Source: Strigamia acuminata (lineage: Eukaryota; Arthropoda; Chilopoda; Geophilomorpha; Linotaeniidae). From it: DNA of 64,000 nt. Position 1 is the first letter of the stretch. The number at the start of each line of letters is the position of its first letter. The notes beneath the pieces were generated by a model. The model made no database searches and was not told where the DNA came from. It was given only the letters and a program-made list of their open reading frames with translations. The position numbers and the translations under genes were made by a program. Location: assembly GCA_949358305.1 (NCBI GenBank), contig OX442315.1, positions 21,728,427 through 21,792,426 on the forward strand. The letters are read 5' to 3'. Below, in pieces: positions 28,901 to 39,500 of this stretch.

Positions 28901-31015
28901 ACTAATTGCCACTACCCTCACTTCTTTTTCTTTTTTTCTTCTCTTCAATTTGACCAGTAATTCTTTTTTAATTTCATTTAGTTAATGACTCTATATATTG
29001 ATAATTGACGTGAATCTAAATTAGTAGTAATTGGCTGCCATTTCATTTTAATTATTCCAAAAAAAAAAAAATTAAAAAAAAAATGTAATTTAATTTACAG
29101 CTGTTACCCATAAAGAAGAAAAAACCGTAAAAAGTCCAATGAACTCTTTAATTAACTTGCCAACTTCTGTATTACATTTTAATATTTTAAAATTTTTGTA
29201 TTTGGTTTATATGAGAAAAAAAATCGTATCATTCAACATCCTCCCTCAAAAGAATTTCTATGGGCCTTATTATAAATTCCAAGTCATTATGAGTGTGCGA
29301 TTTTCCTACATTTTCGACTGTCAGCTCGCAGGCAGACTACGAAAAAAGAATTTGGTGTTAAGAAACACCCATACGAAACCTAAAGGCAATTTTTCGCATC
29401 CCATTTCCTTGATATGTGTGTAACTAATTACTTAAGGAAGTGCCTCGACCGTTAATAACTAATTACGTCGGCAGAGTAATTCTTTATGCTAATATTGCCC
29501 ATAATTTGCGTGTCGTAAATCATGATGAGACGAATAATTCCTAAGGGCGACGACAGGCAAGAAATTAATTGCCAACGCCAAAATATAATGTTGCGCTCCG
29601 CAGCTAATTTCATGGTGATGGCCCATCACCCGTGCGTTGCATTGATGTATAGTGCGATACACATCAATACATAAATTGGATAATGAAAAAATTTCCTTTA
29701 TCCATGCTTGGCAGCAACGTTAAATTGAAAGATGAACAACTTTTTTTCTTCCTTTTCTTTCACCGTTTGAATAAAATGTTGTAGTCGTTGATGCTCAGTT
29801 TAGTTTTTGACAACAAATCACGATCGTTGAAATGCCGAATGTCATAATTCCCATTCGTTCGTATATATACACAAACGTCGAAAAAAAAGCGGCTTTCAAA
29901 AGAACCCGAAGTTTGAGGAGGGGAAAAGGCACCGGTCACCAGTGGAGTACTTTGTAAGTCGTGGGCCATAAATCTGTTGATTTGGCGCCGCTGGACGGAA
30001 CGACCAGGTAATGGAGTGTTTCCTTTCTTTGTCTGAAGTCTATTTCCAGCTAGTGGGTCCGGACAGAAAATTACTCAGGTCCCACTATATTGGTCAGTGA
30101 GGCTTATAGACTTTGTTGATGTTGTTTAAAAAGTGCAATGAAGCAGTAATTTGTCTTGCAGTCAATTAAATCTAATCTATTAACTGATTTTTTTTTGAAT
30201 AAAGGACAAGTGTTTGCATTTGTTTCAAATGAATCATATCATTTTAATACTATAGTGAAATGGATTAAAAATAAAAAAAAAAATATACAAAAACAAAACT
30301 TAAAAAATCTATGTACACATAATTCTTCCGCTTTCTCAACATGATTTGTCGTGATGAAAACAACAAATGAAAATAGTTAACATTGAACTACATTGGAAAA
30401 ATCTGAACAGTGCATGGTTTTTAATTTTCCATTTGAAAGCATGCAATCCAATACAAAGCATACTGTACACGGCAGCCATTACATAAACAAAATCATTGTG
30501 CGAAAGCAGAAGAACATGGTGGTTAAATTACATTAGTTTTTATAACAAAACTCATTGAAAAATATACACAACATTTTCGTTTTCTGCTCGGAAAAATTGA
30601 TAAGGTTAATGACGAGGGAGAGAGAGAGAGAGGAGGAGGACTTGAAATTTTTTTTCCCACTCTACTTATTTCACCTTCGCTTTAATGGAAGAGATTGTTC
30701 CGCTTCCATGAAGAGTGTCATCATCATTATCATTCATTCAACATAACTGACAATCACAACACTTAATTAGGAGCACCTCACTATTAAATTTAAAAATAAA
30801 AAAAAAGGCTGATGGAATTCGCGGAGATGACGCCAAAATCCCGCCAACAGTTAGTAATGATTATTTAGACGAAAAAAAAAATAATTTGGCCTAAGTGAAG
30901 CAGGTGCGAAGCCATTTAAATTACTCGTACAAAAAATCTAATGCGATGCACCAATTGAAGGAAATAGTTTTTGATGAAAACCACAAAAAAAGAAATTGAT
31001 ATTTTCATCACGAAA

Positions 31016-31181
31016 TTTATTTAATAATCGTTTTCCCTCCTCATTAAAAAACATTTTGTCCTTACAAATTTAAGATTTTTTATATAACAGTGTTATTATA
31101 AAATGAAAAAATAAAATAAAAACAAGTTATTATAAAGTGTTTCTTTTTTGGCGTCGTATCTCGGCGATTTCTTCCTTTATT
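31016..31181 (-). terminator. Candidate Msx polyadenylation signals
   Basis: Read on the minus strand, AATAAA occurs at 31181-31176 and at 31021-31016, about 0.58 and 0.74 kb after the Msx stop codon. Either would give a 3' UTR of ordinary length. Which one is used, if any, cannot be read from the sequence. Confidence 0.35.
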
Positions 31182-31254
31182 TAAATATCACAGGTGATCA
31201 CAACACAAAGTGTAGGAGGAACATTGGAAATTTGGAGGTTCGGAGAGGTATCGG

Positions 31255-31338
31255 TATATATAAAGAGGTGTGTTTTAACGGAACAAAACGCAGCGTCTGT
31301 GCACGTGGGAGTTGATCACGTGGCGTGACGGTCACGCC
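31255..31338 (+). promoter_or_regulatory. TATA box, paired E-boxes and palindrome beyond Msx
   Basis: A strong TATATATAAAG at 31255-31265 on the plus strand is followed by CACGTG at 31302-31307 and 31317-31322. Overlapping the second is an inverted repeat at 31322-31338 (GGCGTGAC and GTCACGCC around one base). The cluster lies 420-510 bp after the Msx stop. It could be part of the 3' UTR, a downstream enhancer, or an antisense promoter. No plus-strand gene was recognised downstream. Confidence 0.3.
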
Positions 31339-31548
31339 TGTCTGCTACTGAACAACCCCCAGATTTCAATAGGAAGAAAAGCAGAAGTGGAGGAGAGGAA
31401 CTTGTATGAAAGTTGAATGAGGAATGGTTAAAGAGGGGGAGAGAATATTGTCAACCAATCAAATTGCGAGTCTTTCAATGTCCGACAGTCAACAAGCATG
31501 AGAGGGGAACAAAAGTCAACTTGAAAATATAAGTTTCTACTTTGTAAA

Positions 31549-31620
31549 AATAATAATAATAATAATAATAATAATCGCAATCATAATAATAATAATAATA
31601 ATGATAATAATAATGATAAT
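31549..31620. repeat. Interrupted (AAT)n microsatellite in the Msx 3' UTR
   Basis: More than twenty AAT units with GCAATC and GATAAT interruptions lie 140-215 bp after the Msx stop codon. In the Msx transcript they would read as an (AUU)n tract inside the 3' UTR. Confidence 0.85.
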
Positions 31621-31761
31621 GTTATTGTTAAAAAATTCGGCGCAATTGTTCGTTTCACAGGGATCGATTCGTGCCGGGTAGCACGTTGATTCCATATGTA
31701 CACTGGGATTCAAAGGATTGAAGGGCAAGAAATAAATACATACAGTTTGTTTGGTTGCTGG

Positions 31762-32210
31762 TCAATGAGGAAACACAATTCCTGATGGCGCTTGCGCAGG
31801 ATACAGTCCGGCATAATGTGGGAGGAGGTGGCCGAGCTGCGGCCGATGCAATCCCGTGAGATGCGCGTGCGCCGAAGCGGAAAACAGAGAAGAGGCTCCC
31901 GGTAAGAAACCGAATGCTGTCGGCAGCAACGGCTTGGCAGCCATTTTCAGTTTTTCTAGTTCGGCTTCCTGAAGGCGTTTAGCTTTGGCTCTCCGGTTCT
32001 GGAACCAAATCTTCACCTGGGTTTCCGTCAAGTTGAGGGAACTAGAGAATTCGGCGCGTTCGGCTATCGACAGGTATTGTTTAGTGCGGAATTTTCGTTC
32101 GAGCGCCAGCAACTGCTGCGTCGTGAACGGCGTGCGCGGTTTGCGGTTCGTTTTGTGCTTTCGCAGTTGACATTTCACCGGAGTAGGCAGCTTGGGCGGA
32201 TCACCAGGTT
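31762..32210 (-). other. Msx: Msx coding exon 2
   Basis: Begins with the last two bases of codon 160 and runs to TGA at 31764-31762. It encodes the pre-homeodomain CQLRKHKT peptide, the homeodomain and the C-terminal tail. Confidence 0.95.
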
Positions 32211-35095
32211 CTACAAAAATAATTAAAATCATTAATTCAAACAACGTCACAAACAAAATCAATTTTAAATTTTCATTCTTCTATTAAATTCCCGGGACAA
32301 ACTAAAACTAATATATTTCCCAATTCTAATTTTTCTCCACTTCGATCGATCCATTTCAAATTGATCCACGCACCCCAATGTTTTGTTCGCGCCACCTTGT
32401 CATCCGTTTTACCTAAAATTTCCTTCGTGATAAATTAAGTCATTGACACTATTGATACGTCCTTACGTGCACCCGGAAGCCAATTTCTGTCATCACGCAA
32501 AAAAATAATCCTTAAGAACAACAACAACAACCTCCAAAGCTTTTGTTTTGTCAGACTTAAGATTACAACATCAAAGAAAAATGATGGGAGAGCAAAACGA
32601 AACGTTAATACGTTTAACAGCCACGAAAACTCATTTTGAAAAATATATATAAAAATAATAAGATAGCCGACAAGACCGTGACGAATATTAAAGAAAAAAT
32701 TGCAATCGTGAAACTTTCAATTACAAGGCAGCAGAAATTACGCGCTATTGGATCATCAAGGAAAATATGACAAGAAGCGCCTCATCCTGACGAGAAGAGA
32801 TTCAGTTCCTTCCCCTTTTTAATCTCAATTGGATCATGATTGCCTCTAGAGTAAAAGATATAACTAAATTGAAGCTGAGCAAGGCCGTTCCAGGTTTAAA
32901 GAATCGTGTACGGCCCGAAATATGTAGCAACACAAACTCCGAGTGTATCTCATTTCTTAGCTTTTATTCAAGTGCCTTCCGTTGAGCCCTATCGTCCTCC
33001 CAAAGGGAGATGCAGTCTTCCGCCATCTCAAGGGAGTTTCGTGCTCCCAAGTCGCGCTTCAAGCATGCTACAAAACAATTATATACATGAATGTCACACG
33101 CGCGGCTACAGGCCTAATTACACGGATTTAGCGCACGCATGCCACGCAACTTTGTGTCGTACCAACTATTGCAACATTCAACATCGATTAGAGACACGAC
33201 AAACAACGAGACCCAAGTTTGCGCTCGTTTCAACCGAAAATTAGATTTAAAATACGAAGAAATTTCAATAAAATTAAAATTTCAAGTTAAATTTTCCAAT
33301 TTCAAAATATTGCCCGAATAAACTGGCACTGTTCCGTATAGCTTATTGTATCGACAATTGACAGTTATGCGGTTAGCCGTTTTAATTTCCACTCAATTAT
33401 TGAAAGCGTTTGAAACGAGGTGGAAATCTAATAAAGGCCCTCAACCCTATTAATTTGTTGCAAATCGAAAAGCATTGCTATTGTCATCACATATAAATGA
33501 GTTAGATGTATGTGTATTGCACGGCTGAACGTATATAACTCATTCTTATTGGTTTAAGCCGCAGATTGTTCCTCTTTGCACTCACTGCTACGAGGCCACG
33601 ACCCGGCTGTTGCTCGCCAATTTGGCCTCGTTATGAGCGGTGATTTGATTTATCTTCCGCCCCATCCTCTTGTCAGGTCTTTGTGAAACGGACTCGACCG
33701 CCAAGAATTTGCCAGTCCCCAGCGTCTTCCCTCAGGCTTTTTCTTCTTGGCCTTGCCGTACAGAAAAGCTTTTTTCACCTTCTTTTTCCCCGACAAAAGA
33801 CGTTTAGAAATCAATGGCAAAATTTCTGCCGACTACACAGTTATGAACTTTCCATCAAATTCAAGGGGCAAAAATCCCAACGGCACAAAGGGAAGATTTG
33901 TAGTCGACACTCTAATGATCTTAAGAGAGGAAATAACTGTTTAACTTGACTGTCTCAGATCTGGGTGGCCGAGCAACTCAACATACGCTTTCATCAAGAA
34001 AAAAACATTTTCAAATCAATTTCTTTTTCAAAATGTTAAAATATTTAATTATAGGTTACGCGACATGCAACCACGTTAAAAAAGCAAAGGAAATAATAAT
34101 AATAATGATAATAAAAAAAACATAACGTTTACTTATTAATAATTATAAATAATTTGTCAAAGCAATTAATTTTTTTTCCTTCTCGTTTAAACACGTCTGT
34201 GCCTATCAATTATTTCTTTTTAGGTTGAACTCATACGTGGAAAATATACTCGTACCCAATTCACAAGAAAAGAAAAAAAGCGACGGTTGAAGCCAACAAT
34301 GGCGAAACATTTCATCACGTGCAAGATTGACAAGAATGAATTTCCAAAGTATCGAATTCCCTTGGCAAGTGTGAAAAGAAGACAAGCCCATTCTTCGAAA
34401 GACTGAGACGCATGAGAAAAGAAATGGTCAATGGGTGCGGGTTCAATTTCTTCTCTTCACTTCTCACACGCTGAGGACGTTGATTGAGGCACGCGCTGCT
34501 ATATGGACAGCCTGTTCGTGGATACCCCCGACTGCCTTATTGATCTGTCTATAGAGGTAAGTCTAATGGGGCCCAATCTATTTCCACCCCCCAAAGAGAG
34601 GCCATCATTTAACTTACTTGGCGGGGGCGAGAAGGGCCGCGAAGTCGGTAACCATGGAAACGAAGCCGACACGGCCGCCGTCCACGGTCCATGCGCCAAG
34701 GCTCCCTCAGGTGGCATAGGAAAAGGCCTGACCATGAGTGAGTTGTGATGAGGTGCCGATGGATTATCCTGCAGTGCATGTTCGTGTAGATGCTTGGCCG
34801 ACTCGAGGATCCCGTCCACGGTAAAGGATTTGCACGAGATGGTGGCCGGGCTCAGTTTGGACGATTCGGGACTGAGCGAGTCTCTGGACACGGTTCGATC
34901 CGGCCTGAGCGGGCGATCGGCGAGGAGGGCCTCGACCGAGAAGGAGATTCCAAGCGCGGGCTTGTCCTTGGGGCCGTCGGCTGTCGCGGGACTCGGTGCT
35001 GTTGAACCGCCCACAGCGCCGCCACCAGGTGAAGACGAGGACGCGGGACGAGTGAAGGCCGAGGTGCTGCTCGTTTGCAGCATGGTTGGCTGCAT
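31762..35095 (-). CDS. Msx: Msx/msh-class homeobox transcription factor, two exons
   Basis: The CDS joins 35095-34618 and 32210-31762, 927 nt for 308 residues. The donor reads A|GTAAGTT and the acceptor TTTTTGTAG|AA. The split lysine codon 160 is phase-consistent. The first in-frame ATG, in context GGCATGC, follows an in-frame stop at 35191-35189; a GTG five codons earlier is not a plausible start. Visible blocks: eh1-like motif ([11 protein letters not shown], about residues 51-61), which in this family recruits Groucho; a second eh1-like block ([10 protein letters not shown], 90-99); PW at 147-148 and FSPPP at 155-159; homeodomain 181-240 with the helix-3 sequence [13 protein letters not shown]; then the Msx extension [13 protein letters not shown] and a His/Leu/Pro-rich tail ending VFPH. 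All usual homeodomain core residues are present. Known Msx proteins are nuclear repressors acting in neural, muscle and appendage patterning; the role in this species is inferred. The length is typical for the family and no break is seen. Confidence 0.97.
31969..32148 (-). other. Msx: Homeobox (homeodomain residues 1-60)
   Basis: Sixty codons from NRKPRTPF to AKAKRLQ, entirely within exon 2. Helix 3 has Trp48, Phe49, Asn51 and Arg53, and Gln50 gives TAATTG/TAATTA-type recognition. The Msx-specific signature (arm [21 protein letters not shown] in helices 1-2) is complete. Confidence 0.98.
32211..34617 (-). other. Msx intron, 2407 bp
   Basis: A single intron splits the gene upstream of the homeobox, as in known Msx genes. 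The donor is GTAAGTT. The acceptor end is T-rich with GAATTAATGA as a plausible branch region about 20-30 bp before the AG. The intron is A+T-rich with no recognisable coding insert or transposon. It holds an AAT-rich patch at 34.1 kb and one CACGTG near 34.32 kb. Conserved intronic enhancers are possible but not demonstrated. Confidence 0.9.
34618..35095 (-). other. Msx: Msx coding exon 1
   Basis: Encodes residues 1-159 and the first base of codon 160. It is G+C-rich and carries the two eh1-like motifs and the PW...FSPPP block that precedes the homeodomain in bilaterian Msx proteins. The exon ends at the GTAAGTT donor at 34617-34611. Frames on the opposite strand here are shadows. Confidence 0.95.
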
Positions 35096-35194
35096 GCCGT
35101 TGCTCCGCACACGCGGAGTCGGCTCTGGGAGTGAGAGAGCGTTCGTCGTCGTGGCGGAAAGCGTGCCAACACGGCATACAAGACAAGCTCACTC

Positions 35195-35221
35195 TGACTG
35201 ACTGACTGACTAACTGACTGA
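35195..35221 (-). promoter_or_regulatory. TCAG-repeat tract, candidate initiator zone of Msx
   Basis: On the Msx strand the tract reads as six tandem TCAG-type units with one TTAG variant, giving several TCAGT matches to the arthropod initiator. It lies 100-125 bp before the ATG. No TATA box is evident 25-35 bp further upstream. The transcription start is inferred, not shown. Confidence 0.4.
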
Positions 35222-35274
35222 GCCTCAGCCTGAGCCGCGTGCTTCGTAATGGCTCCCCCCTCTCCAACAGCGAG

Positions 35275-35289
35275 CCGGAAGTGACGTCA
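35275..35289. promoter_or_regulatory. ETS-CRE composite site in the Msx promoter
   Basis: CCGGAAGTGACGTCA fuses an ETS core (CCGGAAGT) directly to a full CRE (TGACGTCA). The order and spacing match the ETS-CRE composite described in vertebrate promoters, which ends ...GACGTCAC; here the last base is A. It lies 180-195 bp upstream of the Msx ATG and 55-95 bp from the candidate initiator tract. Confidence 0.5.
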
Positions 35290-35723
35290 AACCTCGACCG
35301 GCGACTAATTGGAGCCCAAGAAGCGCCACTTAATAAATTTGTTGTTTCGAGAAGATGGGGCCACTCAGGGTGACGCCTGGACGCCGACACACGGCCAAAC
35401 TACCGCCGCAAGCAACCAGTAGCAGAACGGGGGGCGGGACCACAACGCCGCGCAACAGCCAATCGCGCCACATCTCGCACATGATGTCATCGTTTTACGA
35501 TTCTCAGCAGAGGGAGCGCGCATTGCCTTCGGCAATGGCGCGCGGGGAGCAATCACAATTTGGCTCATCAAAAAACGCACGTGGCGTCTTTTCAACAATT
35601 TCACGTTTCAGTAAAAAGTAAGCAACTCTTCAATTATATTTCTCTAACCATAACGCAACAATGGGGGTTTTGCTCAAATTTTTCTTTCATGCTTTTCAGT
35701 TACAAGTTACAACGATAAACAGA

Positions 35724-35746
35724 TGAGAGAGAGAGAGAGAGAGAGA
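35724..35746. repeat. (GA)n microsatellite
   Basis: About eleven uninterrupted GA units, 630 bp upstream of the Msx ATG. Confidence 0.9.
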
Positions 35747-36557
35747 TGCTGCCGAGTATAAAATGGCTTCTTCGTTATATGTGTACGAAATTAAACGCCA
35801 AAACGGCAGTTTTGCTAATGTACAAGAAAATAAAAATCGGGAAAATATTAATATTAATATTTTATATTATTTTAAATAAGTATAAGTAAATTGTTTTTAA
35901 AAATAAATGAATAGCTAAATGTTTCTTTTTAAATAGTTTGCTTGTTTAGTTTTTCAAACATTTTCAATGGAGCAAGTCGAAAGTTTTCTTCATTAAACTG
36001 AAACTGGATCTATTAGGGTTAATGAAGCGAAGAGGCAGCAGAGCCACACATGGACTTATCTTTCGTAACGGACTGATGGAAATACACGAGGAACGCGAGA
36101 CTATGGGAAAAAGAGGGGAAGAAAAAAGGGGAAGGGGCACCTCGCCTGTGGACAAACTTCACTTAATTGCATTCTTGTGTAAACAAGTTTTTCATTTGCG
36201 CAGATCGAATTTCGTCTCGAAACAGATAAAATGATAATTTTTATTACAATTATCGTGAATTTCTCGTCGAAAAGACACAGACACGCGTTACGGTGTTCAG
36301 CAAAGAAGAAAAAAACTCTTTGTTTGGACGGAATGGAAATTGCAGAGCCCACGGGGTGTTGTTCTATCTTTACGACCCATCAAAGGAAGAGGAAGAGAAA
36401 CAAGCATCTCTTGCTGGGTCGCTTGTGTTGACCACAAGACAACGATGAGCGTTAGCGTCCGTGTAATTACTATCTGCCAAGGAAGCTCTATTTCCTAATA
36501 CCTAACAGTAGGTCAAGATCTCCATCCGCCATTAAACAATCGATATAGACAAACCCG

Positions 36558-36565
36558 TGACGTCA
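36558..36565. promoter_or_regulatory. Palindromic CRE (TGACGTCA)
   Basis: Exact CREB/ATF palindrome, 1.46 kb upstream of the Msx ATG, flanked by CCCG and TTCGGG. Confidence 0.35.
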
Positions 36566-39500
36566 TTCGGGTTCAGGTGCGCGTCTTGTCTCGTTCGTCT
36601 GCCTCAGCGTTGAAGGTTTTCCGCACCATTTACCCATCACATATGATGAAAATGGCAGTAGAAGCCAGCATCTTGGCATTGATGGGAGTCGTCAACGGTT
36701 CATTGGCTCGCGCCGCCTGCCGGACCGGACTGGCGGCACGCGTGCACTCAGCCGTAGAGTCGGTGCGAAATCGATTTTACGGCCAACCGCGTCCAAGTCG
36801 TCGTGGCGCCCAAAAATGACAATGGCTTCCATTCACACAATATGGCTGCCATTGACGTCGTTGGCTCGCTCAAGTCAGCTGCCTTGCGACACAAAATGGG
36901 ACAAAATAACAAAAGAAAAGCGCAGTAGTTAGACCCGCCTCTCGATGGACTGTTTATAGACAGAGCACACAATCATGCGGTCTGTAATTCGTGTCAGTTG
37001 ACTGCGTCTGACTTTTACTAGTTAACGGGTCAATCAGTCAAATTTTTATGCCGGCAAAAATTACTCGACTCTTTAAACATGTAATTAAATAAGCACAACG
37101 TGTATTCTATATTGGATTGTGATCGTGTACGCATGCGCACTTCATCAGCACTCTGTTGAATGCGAGCGATAATGTTATCGCAAAAATAAGGCCACGCGTT
37201 CCACACAAGATCTTAATTAGGTTTGGAAATAATTCCCCATAATTAGTGAACGCAATGCAGAGAAAAATTGCTTAATTGAATTCGTTATATTAAAAAAGAT
37301 TGGAAATACGGATTTAAAAAAAATATATTATTGAGTACCCTCGTTGCAGTAAACATGTTAGAAACATGCATAAATTAAAAAAAAAAAATTAATTAAAAAA
37401 AATGCAATATTATTTCTTTATGATTTCGCTGTCGTGATTGTCAGTGCCATCAATAATATCATCCAATTAGTTGGGTTGAATTAAAGTATCCATAATATTG
37501 AAAAAGCTCCAATTTTTATTATTTTGAGGTCGCATTAGAAGAAAGAAATGAATTTTGCGTGCGCAGGATGCAATTACTTTGCTGCATTTCATTTTAATTA
37601 ACGACCGACCATTTCGCACTAAAATAAAACATAAAAAAAAATTTGAAAAGCGACACGTTAAAAATTTATTGAACCTTCATAAAAATTCAACACTCACTAT
37701 CCGCAATTCTATCATCAATTAAACTGGTTACTGCCGTGCACCTTCCACTCGACTTCACAAAAACCGATTCCTTAGGCCACTCGACGCCTGCGTTCCATAC
37801 TCGCATCAAAATCTTGGCGAGAAAAAAAAAGATAAAGCGTGGAAAGGACGGTAAAGGAGCTTATCATTTGAAGGATGTGTTCATTCTTCATTACCATCTC
37901 GTAAATGGTACAAAATGGAGTGATTAGGCCTAGAAGAGGGAGGCTCCCCTATTTCTTTTCAATGGCCGGAGATTCCACCAACACCCTTCACGACAAAACT
38001 TATCGGCGCACGAAAAAGGGAGTCATCAATCCCCTCGCGTTGCCTGTCAATGCAGGAAGCGCCCCTTGAGAACAAAAAGTGGCGTCTCAGCAATGCCAGA
38101 ACCTCATCTTCCTTTTACAGCCATTAGTTTACTCGACACTTTTTAAAGAATAAACACAATAAAGAGTGTGTTAAAAATAAAATAAATCAAATAATTCTCG
38201 CTATTTGTTTAGATATATTTGTATAAATTGTAATTAGTCTACACAAGTTGTTGGGTGTTGTTTTCGTTTTATCGCCGGTGTCTTCATTCGCTTGATAACC
38301 CCGAAATTAAAGAAGCAACATTAAAATGAAATTAGAAAATTTGTGATGTTTATATTCACGACATGTGTTGATGAGCAGGGTTAAACATTGTAGCCCCATT
38401 TCCCATGAGGCAAGGGAGCGTGAAGAAGGGACCCGGTTTCCATAGGAGACTCGTATTTACGCATGAGCGTCCATCAGACGCAAGGGAGCGATAAGCAAAT
38501 GACTTCCATGAGGCTTGAAACGATTTAAATGCGGTCGTAATTACGTTTCATTAGTGACGCGCGCCAAGACCTCATGCGCTTATGCGCCATTTTTCATGCT
38601 GAAATGACACTCCCAATCAGTGGCTAGGAGGAGGGTATCCATTCCCCTCCGTTCTCCACGCCCCCGCACCCAACCCTTAACAGTTTGATGCCTCAAATTG
38701 AATAGCTGCACGCACATACTTGTAATGTTGCGCAACAATGTGTTGTAGAAAACTCTTCGTGTTGCATTCGGGTTAAAAGGGGCGAGAAGTGTAAAGAAAA
38801 AATGTTTGAACGTGTTAGAACATGAGTAAGATCAAGTGGAACAAATGTAAAGCAAACATCCTTTGACCTTTTTCCACTTGTCATCAATCACCAGACAATC
38901 AAAACCAAATGTGGACGCTAATCAATTGGTGGATGACGGAGAACTGGACACCCGGTAGCAGGGGGTGAAAATCTCCTCCCAAAGGCGTGAAAAGGGATTG
39001 GCATTTTCCTAATTAAAAAGACGCTAACTGATTATTCCTCGTTAGAGAAACAAGCTTATCTTTTTGCTCGAACAAATCAACCATTTCTTTCCTTTCAGTC
39101 GCATTGAAAAGCAATCGCGGCTTTAGTGGTTTGGTTTTCGAGGTGGCATTTTCGATTATTGGAAAGCAGACAACAAATTGCATTTCGCTATATAGAGGTG
39201 CTTTTTTCCAAGAATAATATTGACAAAGGCGGGCTTGACCGTTGGCCCAGCCAATTTGTTGTGGCTCCCGCGCGCTTCCAAGGACGCCAATTACCGGCTG
39301 ACCACGTGAGAAATGGTCGTACGCGACATCTGATTAGAACAAGAACGGTTCGTCTTTCCCATTAAGGCTTTAAGTTCGAAATAATGTTAATGGCAACGCA
39401 ATTTATTTGACACTTCACTTCCATTTTGTATATAGCTGCAACACACACCTACATCTTGTTATGGATTTAGTATATCTTCATGCGGTTGACATCTGGACAT

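Larger units (their letters stand above)
13445..31010. other. Non-coding intergenic DNA downstream of Msx
   Basis: No exon or RNA gene could be supported. Longer frames (18885-19298 plus; 24893-25393 and 25573-26073 minus) have no recognisable domain and lie in G+C-richer islands where stops are rare. Sub-stretches of higher complexity with homeodomain-type TAATTA/TTAATTA words, for example 20.4-20.8 kb and 15.6-16.05 kb, are the best places to look for conserved enhancers. CACGTG occurs near 14.63, 14.77, 16.50, 16.81, 18.36, 18.69, 22.08, 22.93, 23.99 and 24.46 kb. Two of these are the extended palindrome GTCACGTGAC. Poly(A)/poly(T) clusters occur at 21658-21687 and elsewhere. Confidence 0.6.

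Noticed and set aside
35095-35110. Msx start five codons earlier at a GTG
   Set aside because: Eukaryotic initiation at GTG is not expected here, and an in-frame ATG in good context follows; the start is set at 35095.
34764-35390. Long overlapping frames on both strands over Msx exon 1 (up to 208 codons)
   Set aside because: They are shadows of a G+C-rich exon. Only the 35095-34618 frame carries the Msx motifs and joins the homeodomain exon in phase.
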